A stretch of DNA of 64,000 nt from Erpobdella octoculata (GCA_963978895.1 OZ022247.1:9969456-10033455), one strand, 5' to 3'. Positions 25,410 to 37,150 are shown, counted from the stretch's first letter. Made by a program: numbers and translations. Notes: generated by a model not told the origin, from the sequence alone.

Positions 25410-28400
25410 TAGTCCAGGAGAATTAAAAAATTTCCTTGTTGTACCTAGACAAAATTTGCAGCAAGCTGATTTTTGGATATTTTGTTTGTAATACGTTTAT
25501 GATTCTTCCTGCAAAAATCGGTTGAAATCGTCAAATAGGAAATTGGTTTTTTGACGCTTTTTTGAAAGAGATTTACCGTAGTGAGCGATAAGTTAGTATT
25601 TTCGTAAATTGTCGTAAAACATTGAATTTCTAAGTTAGTATTTTGTAAAACATCTATTTTTTGGAGTTTTTATTGTTCTTTTTCGAAATGGGTGAACTAA
25701 ATGAAATTGTATGTTTAATTTGTCGAGCTGAATTCCGTTCCGACAACGTCTCTGATACAGTCAAGTTGGTTACACTAGGTGTTAAAGGTATTAAAACGTT
25801 ATGCCAATTCAGCGTTTTACGTGGTGATGAACAGTTAACAGAGTATCTGTTAAATAAACCAAATGTAGCTAATGGTCGTGATCATTGCCGGAGAGACTAC
25901 ACTAACAAAAGAAGTTTCGATCAATTGAAACGAAAGAATGAGCAGCATGCAGAAGGTGTTGGTGTTGATCAAGAGAATTTTAAGTGTAAATTATTACGAT
26001 CGTCTGTCAACACTTTCAATTGGAAGCAACATTGTTTTTTGTGTGGAAAAATAGATTTTGGAGAAAGTAAAAAACATTTAAAAGGAGAATCAAGTACTGT
26101 GATGACATTGAAATTCAGAGAAACTATAATTGAAACTTGCCACAAAAGAAATGATGCATGGAGTGTAGAAGTTCTTGGTAGGTTAAATTCATGCAATGAC
26201 TTACCAGCTGAAGAAGCTCGTTACCACAGAGTGTGTCTTTCGGTGTTCTTAAAATGTAGATCATCACATGTCGGAGATAATACCGCTGGCCGAAACCATC
26301 CAGATAACGACATGTTAATTACTTTTGAAAAACTGTGTGACTGGTTAGAAGAAGAAGATCAAGGAATTTATACAATAGCTGAATTACAAATTAAAATGCA
26401 AGAATTATCGGAAGATGGTGAAGTGTATTCATTAAAACATATAAAACGAAAGCTGGAAGAAAGCTACGCTGAGCACATATTTTTTGCCGAAGTTTGTGGT
26501 CGGAAAAATGTTATTTGCTTCCGTAACATGGCAACTCACATTATAACTAACCAATGGTATGCTGAAAAAAAGAGTAGCATAGAAGATGAGAGTGAACGTA
26601 TCATAGTGGCAGCAGCAAAATTGATAAGAGCTCAAATAAGAGAAATATCCTCAAATAATGAAACATATCCAGGAACTGATGATTTCTCAAATATTGAAAA
26701 TGCCAAAAGGTGGATTCCTAGTTTGTTGAAAATCCTAATAGAAAATATTGTTTGTAATGAAATAAAACAAGTTTCCATATGTCATTCTATTGTGCAGGGG
26801 GCAAGACAAAGATCTCTTATCTCTCCAATTTTGTTTGGAGTCGAAGTTAGTTTAGATCACGCCTTTGGATCTAGATGGCTTCTTGATTTGCTGTCACAGT
26901 TGGGATTTTCAATTTCATATGATGAAGTTAAACTTTTTAAACAATCAGTGGTTCAGAATGACTTCCCTGATACTCCTCAGTCTTTTCCTCAATGTTTTAC
27001 GCAATGATCTGGTGATAATCTTGGCCACAACATTATCACTTTAGATGGAAGTGGTACGTTTCACGGTATGGGCATCATATCAATGTCTATTCCGTGTAAT
27101 CGATTAGGGTCAGGACACTTTGCTGAATCAGCTGTACCTCGATTGTCACGCCTAAAATCCAGTTGTGTTGTGAAAAACCGAGGTATTCCTATATTGGGAT
27201 ACACATTCCCCGACAAGTCATCATTATCATTGATGTCTTTCAAGCCCATCTCTCACTTAAATTTTCCTTCTGTGTTGCCTCCTTCTTTAAACTTGGAACT
27301 TGGCTGAAAAATTGGTATCTTGTGCTTAGATGAAGATCAGCAAAGGCCAAATTGGTCCGGCTTTATGGAACATGCTTGTAAACCTAACGGAGATTTCAGA
27401 TCATCATCAGACATAAGGATGCTTCCAATTATTGATTTGAACTCTAATAACATGTCTTGTATTTTATCCACTTTAACTTTCATTAGAACGCCAGGCTTAA
27501 AAGCTCAACATTCCAACGGCTTGTGTGACTTTCGACCAGCCGCTGTGGTTAAAGGCTGTTGATATTATGCATTCATCCAAACTGAACATAGTATGTCGTC
27601 TAGGTTGGTTTCATGTCTTGATGAATTATTTGGGCAGCATTGGTCATGTCATGGCCGGCTCAGGTTTGACAAAAGCGCTGCAGTGCTGTTATGGACTCAT
27701 AGCCATAACTCACATGATGACAGGGAAGGCAATGGCTAGAGCACTACGCGGCCACTTTTTAGTAGAGTCAGCTTTGTTTGCTTTGCTTTTAGAATCAATA
27801 TTGAAAATGGAGTTTTTGACTACTTCTGATATTGATGATCTGAGGAATCTCTACAAAGGACACAGGGCGGGAAATAAAGAAATTGTTATTTTTAGGTGTT
27901 TTTGTTGTTTTTCTGTTTGTTTTTTTTTTATTGTATGTTGAAATTGGAAATTATTTATGGATTTATATGTAGGCTTTTTAATATGTGTATATTAAATAGT
28001 ATGCAACAAGCAATTTTCATAATAATCTTAATTTATTTTGCACATTTAGTCAAAAACGGCACAATAAAGTAGTTTATTTGTATCCGTATATAATGTTGCG
28101 AGACAAATTTTAACTTATGTATATTTTGCATTAGGTAGTTTTCATCTATAGATTGAGTTATTTTTATTTAAATGGATTTTAAGAGCTGATATATTGTATA
28201 TTTTAAGGAAAAACGGCTCCATAAATCAGTTTATTTGTATTTATTATTTTTTTATTGATAATTTTTAATGTTTGTATATCATGCAATAAGTAACAATAAA
28301 GCATTCAGCTTAAACTTTAGTTATTTTCATCTAATTGGATTAAAAGAGCTGGCATATTAAATTATTTTACCGATTTTAAGGCCGATTTTGAAAATCGTCT

Positions 28401-28532
28401 GTAATTTTTTTATACGATGAGTTGGAAGGGTGGATTTTTAACTAATTGTTGCTAACACATATACCTACAAAACAAAATATCTAACTGCTTTGCTTCCAAT
28501 TATGCCAGCTTTTTTTTAATTCTCCTGGACTA
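25410..28532 (+). mobile_element. 3.1-kb TIR transposon, superfamily unassigned
   Basis: The 21-bp perfect terminal inverted repeat starts TAGTCCAGGAGAATTAA at 25410-25430, and its reverse complement lies at 28512-28532. CTA flanks both ends (25407-25409, 28533-28535) and may be a 3-bp target duplication. The only coding content is one long protein, now broken. About 570 bp of AT-rich DNA separates the end of the frame from the right TIR. Confidence 0.85.
25688..27925 (+). pseudogene. putative transposase of unassigned family, two TGA stops and a frameshift
   Basis: The frame likely starts at MGELNEIVCLIC (25688). It runs to TGA at 27005, continues in the same frame to TGA near 27304, then to about 27560, and shifts to the third frame (27525-27925). 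Visible features: two cysteine pairs suggesting zinc binding (CLIC, then WKQHCFLCG with ARYHRVC), a Glu/Lys-rich middle, a serine/Asp-rich turn ITLDGSGTFHGMG, MLPIIDLNSNNMSC, LTFDQPLW, RLGWFHVLMNYLGSIGHVMA and THMMTGKAMARALRGH. Three acidic residues at LDG, IDL and FDQ lie in strand-like settings and could form a catalytic triad; this is inference. I have seen similar repeated proteins in invertebrate genomes but cannot give the superfamily. Confidence 0.7.
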
Positions 28533-28535
28533 CTA

Positions 28536-29361
28536 TGACGCATAAAAAACCAACTTTCCATTATTCAATCAAGCTGAAATTTTGTAGGTTATTTGTCGTG
28601 AAGGATTTTACATTTTAATAAATGTTCAGATAAATTAGACACAATTTGAATGAATTATAAAACAAACTTAATTGCAAATTTTTAAATTTAAACAAAAATT
28701 CAATTTGTAGAGAAATGAACCACCAGTTTTTAGTAATGACCGGACTAGTCAGTTCTTCTGTAGCTACGATCTCAGAAGCAACTCTAGAGTTTATTGCCGT
28801 GGTTGAATAAAAGTCTTTGTTTTAAATTGTCTATATAAACGGGTAGGAAATAAAAAAAGTAAAGCAATGAGAAAAAACTTGTCTTTTCACAAAAAACACC
28901 TGCAGGTGCTGCTCATGGTGGGAAAAAATTTTTATTTAAAAAATTGTCTGAAGTTACCTACGGCAAGACAAACTTCAGGCAAATTTCCAGGGGTGATGAC
29001 CCTGGACCCCCACATAAAAGGGTAGAGAGTAAAAGCAAAAAAATGGTTCCCCAATATTTGACATAAATTACCGCTCTTGCTCTTCAACCCATTTTGATGT
29101 TTTTTAATTTTTTTTTGTTAAACAACTTAATTAAACAACACTAAAAAACGTAAAAATTGTACAATTTTTTTTCATTAATATTATTATGAAATGACACTGC
29201 ACAAAGTCAAAAGTTTAATGTAACAATGTAAGCTTTTAAAATTTGGTTATTTTTGGATATAGGACAAACATTAACTGCAACGTCTTCTTTTGTCCTTAAA
29301 AGGATTATAATCGACACAGAACTTGCACGTTCTTTTCAATTTAAGACAGGTATATGTCAAT
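28536..29361. other. intergenic AT-rich sequence
   Basis: GAAATGAACCACCAGTTTTT at 28711 recurs at 31287. The rest is unassigned. Confidence 0.4.
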
Positions 29362-30107
29362 TAGAGAGTGACACGGGGACAACATTTCTTCCCCATCCCC
29401 ACCCCGCAAAGAAAACTTTCTTCCCGTCCCCTCACTGTCCCCTCGCCCCATGTCCCCATCCCCACAATATATGTCCCCATCCCCTACCCATCCCCGCAGC
29501 TATCATTCCCAAACCCTCATTGTCCCCGCATTTTAAATTTTTATGCAAGTTTATTTTGAAGTTATTTATTAAAAAAATTTGCAAAAAGATAGTTATGTTT
29601 TAAATGAAATAAGAAAGTAAAAAATATTAGTTCTTCAATCCATGAGTGCCTTGACATTTGTCGAATCGCAAGCGTTCACTTTTAATTGAAATAAATTTTT
29701 CGATGTCGCATTTTCCCATTTCCATGTTATTTAAAACTACAAGCGAAAATGTACTATTGAAATTAAACCGATTCAAGACCAGGACATTCAACCAAAATGA
29801 AATAAAAAAAAAAGATAGTCCGGTTGAATTAGCTAAACAAAGTACAAAGACGATTAAACAAAGTACAAAGACGATAAAACAAAGTACAAAAATTTTTTTT
29901 TTGATTTTTCAAAAATTAGTTTAAAACTTCATTACCGTTCCCGCGGAATTACCGTCAACATTTTCCCCATTACCGCAAATTTTCCCCCGATTTTTTCCCC
30001 GTTACCGCGCGGTAATGGTGAAATTATTGAAATTTGTTCCCGTTACCGCGGTATAACCGCGGTAACCGCGGTATTTACCGCGGTCGGTATTACCGTGTCA
30101 CTCTCTA
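29362..30107. mobile_element. 746-bp non-autonomous hAT element
   Basis: The ends are TAGAGAGTGACACGG and CCGTGTCACTCTCTA. ATGTCAAT is duplicated at 29354-29361 and 30108-30115. The left part is a C-rich strand (CCCCATCCCCACCCCG). The right part is full of CCGCGGTAA repeats. A small 18-bp repeat (AAAGTACAAAGACGAT) lies at 29836-29890. No transposase is present. Confidence 0.93.
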
Positions 30108-30207
30108 ATGTCAATGTCAGTTTTACAAATATAAAATCTATTGTTTACTACACTGTCCAATTGTCGAAGCTTTGATTGTAAACAACGATGAAACAAAAAA
30201 CAATAGC

Positions 30208-30303
30208 CGCCCGATATGGGACTCGAACCCATGACCCTCAGATTACTACTTGAGGAACTCAGCTTTTAAAAGTCTGATGCTCTACCGACTGAGCTAACCG
30301 GGC
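30208..30303 (-). tRNA. tRNA-Lys-TTT: tRNA-Lys(UUU) with 23-nt intron, second copy
   Basis: Same mature sequence as 3707-3802, with the 23-nt intron at 37/38 differing in two bases (starts AAAGCTGAGTTCC). A Box TAGCTCAGTCGG and B box GGTTCGAGTCC are intact. The flanks are unrelated beyond a few bases, so these are two separate genes and not one recent duplication of a long segment. Confidence 0.92.
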
Positions 30304-31434
30304 TCACAGGCGGGTGACAGAATAAAGCGACAACAAATTTTTCAAAAACAATAGAAAACTGCGTTGCTTTACTTTGTACTTTCCAACGTATTTTGCTGAT
30401 TTTTTAAATTATGTCAACGCCACTTAACCATCCCTAAAAACATAAAAACTGTACACAATCTTTTTTATTATAATGAAAACACACAAGGAAAAAAGTTGAA
30501 CGCAAGCTCTTTGAAAATCCACTTTAATGTTTTTTTTGCTTTAGAGGAATATAGATAAAGACTACACGTTATCTTTAATTTAGCTGGCTTAAAACATCTT
30601 CTTGTCTCAGTTTTAAAAACATAAAAATTTTTTCGAATGCCAAAACTTTGCAGACAAACTGCAATGAAACACGAAAAATTCATTCCCCAATATGCAATCC
30701 AATTCATTACCATCAGATTAGGCCAGGGGAGACGGGGCTGTATGTTACAACTTCGATATTTCTGCTAAGAATAACCAGTAGCGGATCCCCCCCCCTTAGA
30801 CGTTTAAAAAAAATTAATTTTTTAATTAGCTTGCAATTTTATTCTCTTCGTCTGTATCCTGAGGCTTTATCTTTACTAAATTCACCTCTCGACCATCAAT
30901 AGTTCTGATAATTGGCAGATCTTTAAGAATTTTTTGCTTTTTTTCAAACCAATTCAATACAAATTATAATTCAAATAATATCTCAAAAAACATTTAGACT
31001 TTTACGGGCAGGTCCAGCAAAAAAGTTGAAAAGCACACCTTCTTTTTTCTAAATAGGTTTAGACGGCCCAACAACAAGTTCTTAAAACAGTAATCACTTG
31101 TAATATGAATAAAAGCTGTAAGTTCAGGGACGTCAATTTGGAGGTAGCAGAGAGGGTATTTTCCTTCTGACTTTCAGTGGGCCCCCTGACGTTGTTTTGG
31201 GTCTCCAAAAAATAGAAATGAGGCCCAAAAATTGGCCTAAAAAGTGTAAAGTTGAAGATTCCGAGGTTTGAACTATTCTGTAAAGAAATGAACCACCAGT
31301 TTTTAGTTTATTTAAGAAAAGCGATATTTGATTTTTTAAAGTAAAAAGTTATAATAAAAACTTAGTTTTTTCCATATTGATTCGAAAGTTTCTTATATTT
31401 TCAATTTACACATATTTCACATATCAAGTATTTA
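30304..31434. other. intergenic sequence, possible transposon end at 31124
   Basis: No gene. TTCAGGGACGTCAATTTGG at 31122 resembles hAT termini seen elsewhere in the window (CAGGGACGTAAATT at 53695), but I find no partner end. Confidence 0.4.
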
Positions 31435-31719
31435 CAGTGTTGGGTAAAATACTGTCCAAATGTAATTTAAATTCAAAATACAAATACTTTGTTAAAAAGT
31501 ATTTAAAGTACAAAATACAAGTAGTTTTTTGAAAATATTTCAAATATAAAATACAAAATGCATTAAAGTATTTTACTGCAAAATACTAAAATACGTTTTA
31601 TAACACTTGATGCTGATACATCATTATCATCAACACGCATCTCTAGCAGTTTTTAACAAAAACAAGTCAACAGGGTAAATCTTTTGTTACTGTAAAATAA
31701 ACAGATTAACAGATTCAAC

Positions 31720-32234
31720 TTTTAAAATGAGAATTTGCTTTTAAAATTAGTAATTGTTCAAAAGTTTCATCAGTCAAACGGTAAGGGGTCATTATTTTCC
31801 CCCCGGTGCTGAACAGGCGTTCCACTGGAGCCGAAGATGGGATGACAGTGTTGTACCGCTTAGACATGTTTAAAACACATGTTTTCCAAAAATGCTGTGG
31901 CCTCTGAATTGTTGACTGTCACGGATGTAGCTGATTCAAAAGAGAAAAAATCGTCTTCTTCATCATGTTGCTTTAAATGAGAATCTATCACCACATCTGT
32001 TTTAGGAAAAATTCAATCTTGTGACTATCAAATTTTTTCATCAAACAAGGATGGACACGTTTCAAGTGAGCCAATAAATTTGTTGTTGCAGATATTAAAC
32101 CTGAATGTTTTATTCGAAGCGCATTTCATGCACTTGGCCACAACCTTATCCCCGTCTCGGCTAACAATTTTGAAGAATTCGCCATCTAATATGGCCGGCA
32201 TTCGACCACCACTGCCTAAATTATCTGCCATCTT
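31720..32234 (-). pseudogene. hAT transposase remnants: BED-like finger and C-terminus
   Basis: 32234-32028 reads MADNLGSGGRMPAILDG, then DKVVAKCMKCASNKTFRF, a BED-type zinc finger start in which the expected HxxxH end is CPSLFDE. 31867-31720 reads VIPSSAPVERLFSTGGKIM and PYRLTDETFEQLLILKAN, the hAT dimerisation box. The several hundred residues between them are missing, so this is an internally deleted, non-autonomous derivative. Confidence 0.82.
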
Positions 32235-32238
32235 AGTA

Positions 32239-32950
32239 ATAAAAATAATAATAATAATAATACGGAATTTATCAAGCGCCAAGGCACGCAACTGAGGCGC
32301 CCTCGGATAACCTAAAAATTGCATCGTTCAAAGGCTAATTTAAAATAAAAGGTTTTAAGTTTAGTTTTAAAGGAAGCGACGGATCCACAGTTTCGAATTT
32401 CGGCTGGCAGTGCATTCCAAACGATTGGCGATGCGTGTCGAAAGGATCTCGCACCGATATTGTTGTTAGCTTTTGGAGCTGTGGATGAGCGGAGCGGTCT
32501 TTGGATGGTTCTGTTGTGAAGGAGTTGGTGAAGATATGTGGGCGATGAACAAAACCAAATTTTGTACGTTATCAGAGCGATTTTGTACAAAATTCGATAG
32601 TGTACCGGCAGCCAGTGAAGTTTGAAAAGACGGAATGAAGACGACGACGATGACAGAGATGAAGACGACGATGGCAGAGATGACGACGACGACAGAGATG
32701 ACGACGAATCCAAAGGGTAGACTCCAAGGACCACTTTAGCAGCCCTATTCATCATTCTCTGGAGACGTTTTTGGTGGTTCAGAGGAATGCCAAAAAGAAG
32801 GGAGTTACAATAATCGAGCCTTGACAAGATCAAACAACAAGCCAAGGAGTTGGCGTTTTCCTTTAATTCTAACGACAACGACCTACTTTTACTACAAACT
32901 CTAAAATCCAAACTCGCGCTAAGCTTATGAAACAAAAGGAAGTACATTAA
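32239..32950 (-). mobile_element. L2-like LINE 3' end inserted into hAT
   Basis: The minus strand codes the C-terminal part of a reverse transcriptase: LSRLDYCNSLLFGIPLN, LQRMMNRAAKVVL, LHWLPVHYRILYKIALITYK, ASPIVWNALPAEIRN and SFKTKLKTFYFKLAF. The tail is GCGCTTGATAAATTCCG followed by (TAT)n. It is 5'-truncated. Codons for about 25 serines (GACGACGAC on the plus strand) have expanded inside the coding region. Confidence 0.88.
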
Positions 32951-33237
32951 CTAAACATCGATAATGGTATAAAACCACGATATAAACATTATTATAACAC
33001 TTATTTATTAATTTTAAAGTTTCCCAAACTTTATATTTTTGGAAATATCGAAAATGTATTTGGTATTTTATTTGTTGTTCAAAATATTCAAATTATTTTT
33101 CAAAATTATTTAAAATAAAAATACTAAATAAATTTTCTAAAAGTATTTAAAATCAAAATACAGAAATACTTAAAATTATTTCAAATACGTATTTCAAATA
33201 TAATGTATTTGAAATATTACCCAACACTGAGTATTTA

Positions 33238-33743
33238 GAAGAATGTGGTCAAGGTTTTTCTATTTTATAGACTTATTATCATCAAAAAAATTGCAAACAA
33301 TTAGTAGCCGCCTAATTACAAAAGTTTTTCATGGTTCACTTAATTTTAGCTTTTAAGTGTCTGATGACCTTACTCTAACTCTATGATGAAAAAAGAAATG
33401 TTTTGTGTTGTGTTTGGAGACATGTTTGAGTTAACAATTATTTTGCAAATTAAATATTTAATAAGTTATAAAAAATGTTAGGACCAGAGTTGTCCATGGG
33501 TCCAATTTTGAAGACCGGACCCGCCAGAAAATCTGACCCGACCCAACCTATTTTTTTTTATTTTGTGACCTGACGGCTTGCTGCTGTTCGTGACAAACTG
33601 AAAATCAACCTTAAATTACCACGACGTGTAGGAAAACAGATTAACCGTGAAAACGATCACAAAACATCTCCTTAGGAGTAGGAGTAGGTACTACAGGTAT
33701 GTAGAATTTAATGATTTCATCCGTCATGTGATATATTTTTAGA
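33238..33743. other. intergenic AT-rich sequence
   Basis: No gene seen. Its end is the left flank of the LTR element (AGAGTAAC). Confidence 0.4.
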
Positions 33744-33748
33744 GTAAC

Positions 33749-34326
33749 TGTAAACGTAGAGGAATATGCTTTCTAGCGATTCGTAACGTTAAAGTCGAAG
33801 TTATTTATAACACAATATTTCTCGAATTTATTTTAACTTTATTATTCTTCCTTGAATATAATCCTTTTCTTGACTCTAAACTGAATTATATCACTTTGCA
33901 GAAGTTAGCCCGGTTCTGACAAATCTTTTTATAATTCCAATTTCTCTACTCAACAACCTTACTTTTTCTACTGAGGACCACAAAAAGGAAAAAGACCAAT
34001 ACCAATTATATATATATATACACATATATATATACATATATATATACATATATATATATACATATACATACATCCATCCATGTATATATACACTCAAACA
34101 CACATATACACATATATACACTAATGATACAAAAATTATACGCACACACAATGTCACAGGAGCACAAATATACACATATACATACATATACATATATATA
34201 TACATATATATACACACATATACACACATATACATTCATACATAAATGACTATTGTTTCAACACAACCAAAATATGCACACATAATAAAATAAAATAAAC
34301 AAATACTATGAAAATACGTAAGATGA
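33749..34326 (-). repeat. 3' LTR, truncated at its inner edge
   Basis: Starts TGTAAACGTAGAGGAATATG on the plus strand and matches 35833-36426. It ends at TAAGATGA, where the full LTR continues ATCATCTTCATCTTACA. The missing bases, and the polypurine tract expected next to it, were lost in the internal deletion. Confidence 0.93.
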
Positions 34327-35734
34327 GATCGCAAAGTAGGTTTTTCATGCACACCACCTCTCTAGTTCCTCTGAACCAGCCTGTTTTGATTTTTACCACT
34401 GCTGTTGGAGCTACCCGAACTGTGCCGTCGATCAAAACACAAGGTCTTGTTCTTCCGGTCATCTGACGCGGGTGCACTAATGATTCCTTTACTATTATGG
34501 AAGTACAGCCAGTGTCCCTCAAAACTTTTACCGGTTTTCTGTTCACAAACCCTCTGGTTAAATTAAACTTTTCCCCGGAGTGCAAACAACCATCCGCAAT
34601 GACAGGCAAAACGCATCCACACTTCAATTCCACCTCATCCATTTTTCCTTCCATCACCATGGCAGCGCATGCATTCACAACGCCGGAATCCTTGCATGGT
34701 GCTGACGTAGTCGTCTCTTTCCGTGTTTGGCAAAATACAGGATTACTAGGGCTACTCTGCCGACACTCTCTTGCTATGTGCCCCGTTTGATGACAGTTGT
34801 AGCAGCGAGGTTCAACCATTTTGGCGTCACTGACCGACTGACCCCAGTTCCAACCCATCCTGCTATTGCTGTCCAATTTTGCCAACCTCTTCTCTGGGTG
34901 GGCTTGGCTGTACTTGTTGACCCAAAGGCACAGCTCATTGACATCTCTGCTCTCTTTCTCCAACAAGTACTCGACCATTCCCGCCGGGCACTTTCCGAAA
35001 AACTGCTCTTTCAGAAACAAAAACAACAGATTTTGTTTGCCCGCGAGATCTACCCAGCGCCTGAGGTGGCTATCTAGCCGCACTAGATAATGTTCCCAGG
35101 TCTCCTCCGGTTCAGGCTTTGACTCTCGAAACATTATGCGATAGTCTTCCGCTGACTTCCCAAAACGACGAAGGAGTGCCTCCTTTGCCGTTCTGTAGTC
35201 CTGCATCTGACTATCGCTAAGTTGGCCAAACACTTCCAAAGTCTTCGCACTAAGCAACGACCCTAGAAGCATTCCCCAATCCTTCTGAGGGTGACATTTG
35301 GCTTTTGCCAATGACTCAAATCTCAGCAAAAATGCGTCGATGTCATCACCTTCAGAAAACTTTGGATAAGGGATCTTAGTAGCCTCCGCCGACGGTTTTG
35401 GCTCTATTTTTTTTTGGCCCTCCAATTCCAGCTTCTTCAATTCCAATTCATGCTGGCGTTGTTCGCGCTCACGTAGAAGTTGAATTTCCCGTTCTTCTTT
35501 AGCTTGTTGAAGTTGGAGTTCTCATTCTTCACGTTCCCGTTCTTGTTGTGCTATTTTATCTTCACGCTCCTGCTGAGCCTTTTTTTCTTCACGCTCCTGC
35601 TGAGCCTTTTTTTCTTCCCGTTCCTCCATTCTCTTAACCCTTTCTTCATCCTTCAACTCTTTGACATAACTCCTTAAATCCACTCCGGAATAGCCGAGAG
35701 CCTGTCCCATCGCAATGAATTTCTCGTCAGACAT
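34250..35734 (-). pseudogene. Gag-protease polyprotein with one TGA
   Basis: Start MSDEKFIAMGQALGYSG at 35734. A Glu/Arg-rich coiled stretch is interrupted by TGA at 35522-35524 and continues in frame. The Gag core reads FSEGDDIDAFLLRFE through WVNKYSQAHPEKR. Then a CCHC knuckle CYNCHQTGHIAREC and an aspartic-protease site LRDTGCTSIIVKE. The protease ends CDLIL and reads straight into LTR sequence (RIFIVFVYF), stopping at 34250. The TGA stands in an Arg-rich run (EREREE*ELQ), so CGA to TGA is likely. The structural part is otherwise intact. Confidence 0.88.
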
Positions 35735-35832
35735 CTTTAACAAAAGAAAAAAAAAATTTGGTCACTTGTGATCAAACAACTTCAGAAAATATATTTACGG
35801 ATGAAAATGCGTAAATACGTCGGGGTCACCAA

Positions 35833-36121
35833 TGTAAACGTAGAGGAATATGCTTTCTAGCGATTCGTAACGTTAAAGTCGAAGTTATTTATAACACAAT
35901 ATTTCTCGAATTTATTTTAACTTTATTATTCTTCCTTGAATATAATCCTTTTCTTGACTCTAAACTGAATTATATCACTTTGCAGAAGTTAGCCCGGTTC
36001 TGACAAATCTTTTTATAATTCCAATTTCTCTACTCAACAACCTTACTTTTTCTACTGAGGACCACAAATAGGAAAAAGACCAATACCAATTATATATATA
36101 TATATACACATATATATATAC

Positions 36122-36152
<31 letters not shown>

Positions 36153-36437
36153 CATATACATACATCCATCCATGTATATATACACTCAAACACACATATA
36201 CACATATATACACTAATGATACAAAAATTATACGCACACACAATGTCACAGGAGCACAAATATACACATATACATACATATACATATATATATATACATA
36301 TATATACACACATATACACACATATACATTCATACATAAATGACTATTGTTTCAACACATCCAAAATATGCACACATAATAAAATAAAATAAACAAATAC
36401 TATGAAAATACGTAAGATGAATCATCTTCATCTTACA
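35833..36437 (-). repeat. 5' LTR, full length (605 bp)
   Basis: TGTAAACG to ATCTTACA on the plus strand. It contains (TA)n/(CATA)n tracts, which also occur in the other LTR with small length differences. Confidence 0.93.
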
Positions 36438-36442
36438 GTAAC

Positions 36443-37150
36443 CATTGCTTAGGAATATTAACTTTTTATATTGCAGACAGGCCATTTACATCCTTTATCT
36501 TGAAAACTTGGTCAACCGGTTGAAAGAACGATTTGCCCCAAACGAGCGAGTCTGCATTCAGATTCAACATCTGCTTCCAAGGTTTCTTGACCAAGGATCT
36601 TTCATTGACTCAAGTACTATGCCTGCGACCTTGGTCACATATCTGCTTTTCGTGGGGAATACTTCCGCTAAAGTGGCCGAATGTCCAATTAGCAGAGCAG
36701 CCACATACGCAGTTGATGTTCAACAACATTTTCAAGATTGTATCTATCCTCAGATAAATACGTTGCTGAAACTCTTCATCACGTTGCCTTTTTCTTCCGC
36801 GACAGCCTAGAAATCCTTCTTAACTATGCGTTGACTCAAATCTTATCTACGCACCACAATGGGTCAGACAAGGCTGAATGGGCTTACCCAGATGACCATC
36901 AATCGCGACCTCAACATGAATGAAGAAACTGTCATCGACATTTTTTCGCAGAAAAAACGTCGGCTGAATTTCATATTGTAATTTACTGTTCCAAATTAAA
37001 TGTCTTATGGTTTGTTATTATTAATTAATGCTGAAGCTGTTGTTAAGCTTTGACTCTTGTGGGTCGTATATTTTTCAGTAAAACTTCTTACTAATCCGTT
37101 TCTCTCCCCCCGGCCTCCCCTCGAAAAAAATTTATAGCTGCGTCCCTGGT
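36443..37150 (+). pseudogene. hAT transposase C-terminus (ZMYM1-like type)
   Basis: After a possible acceptor (TTATATTGCAG) the frame reads YILYLENLVNRLKERF and IQIQHLLPRFL, then LLKLFITLPFSSATA, a stop (TAG), MR, a second stop (TGA) and LKSYLRTTMGQTRLNGL with TINRDLNMNEE. This is the hAT dimerisation region. The second stop stands where the family has Arg. AGCTGCGTCCCTG at 37138-37150 looks like the transposon's right end. The LTR element inserted just upstream. Confidence 0.75.

Larger units (their letters stand above)
31435..33229 (-). mobile_element. hAT transposon with 8-bp target duplication and LINE insertion
   Basis: The ends are CAGTGTTGGGTAAAATACTG and ATATTACCCAACACTG. AGTATTTA is duplicated at 31427-31434 and 33230-33237. 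Both ends carry long AAATACAAAATAC-type subterminal repeats. Minus-strand coding remnants are a BED-like finger and the dimerisation C-terminus. The catalytic part is deleted, and an L2-like LINE end occupies 32239-32950. Confidence 0.93.
33749..36437 (-). mobile_element. internally deleted LTR retrotransposon, minus strand
   Basis: Two long direct repeats flank a Gag-protease frame. GTAAC is duplicated at 33744-33748 and 36438-36442. The outer ends are TG and CA. The LTRs differ at only a few bases apart from microsatellite length, so the insertion is recent. Reverse transcriptase, RNase H and integrase are absent. CCHC knuckle, protease and 5-bp duplication fit the Gypsy/Ty3 side. A primer-binding site candidate, TGGTGACCCCGACG on the minus strand, lies next to the 5' LTR at 35818-35831. 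Confidence 0.93.
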
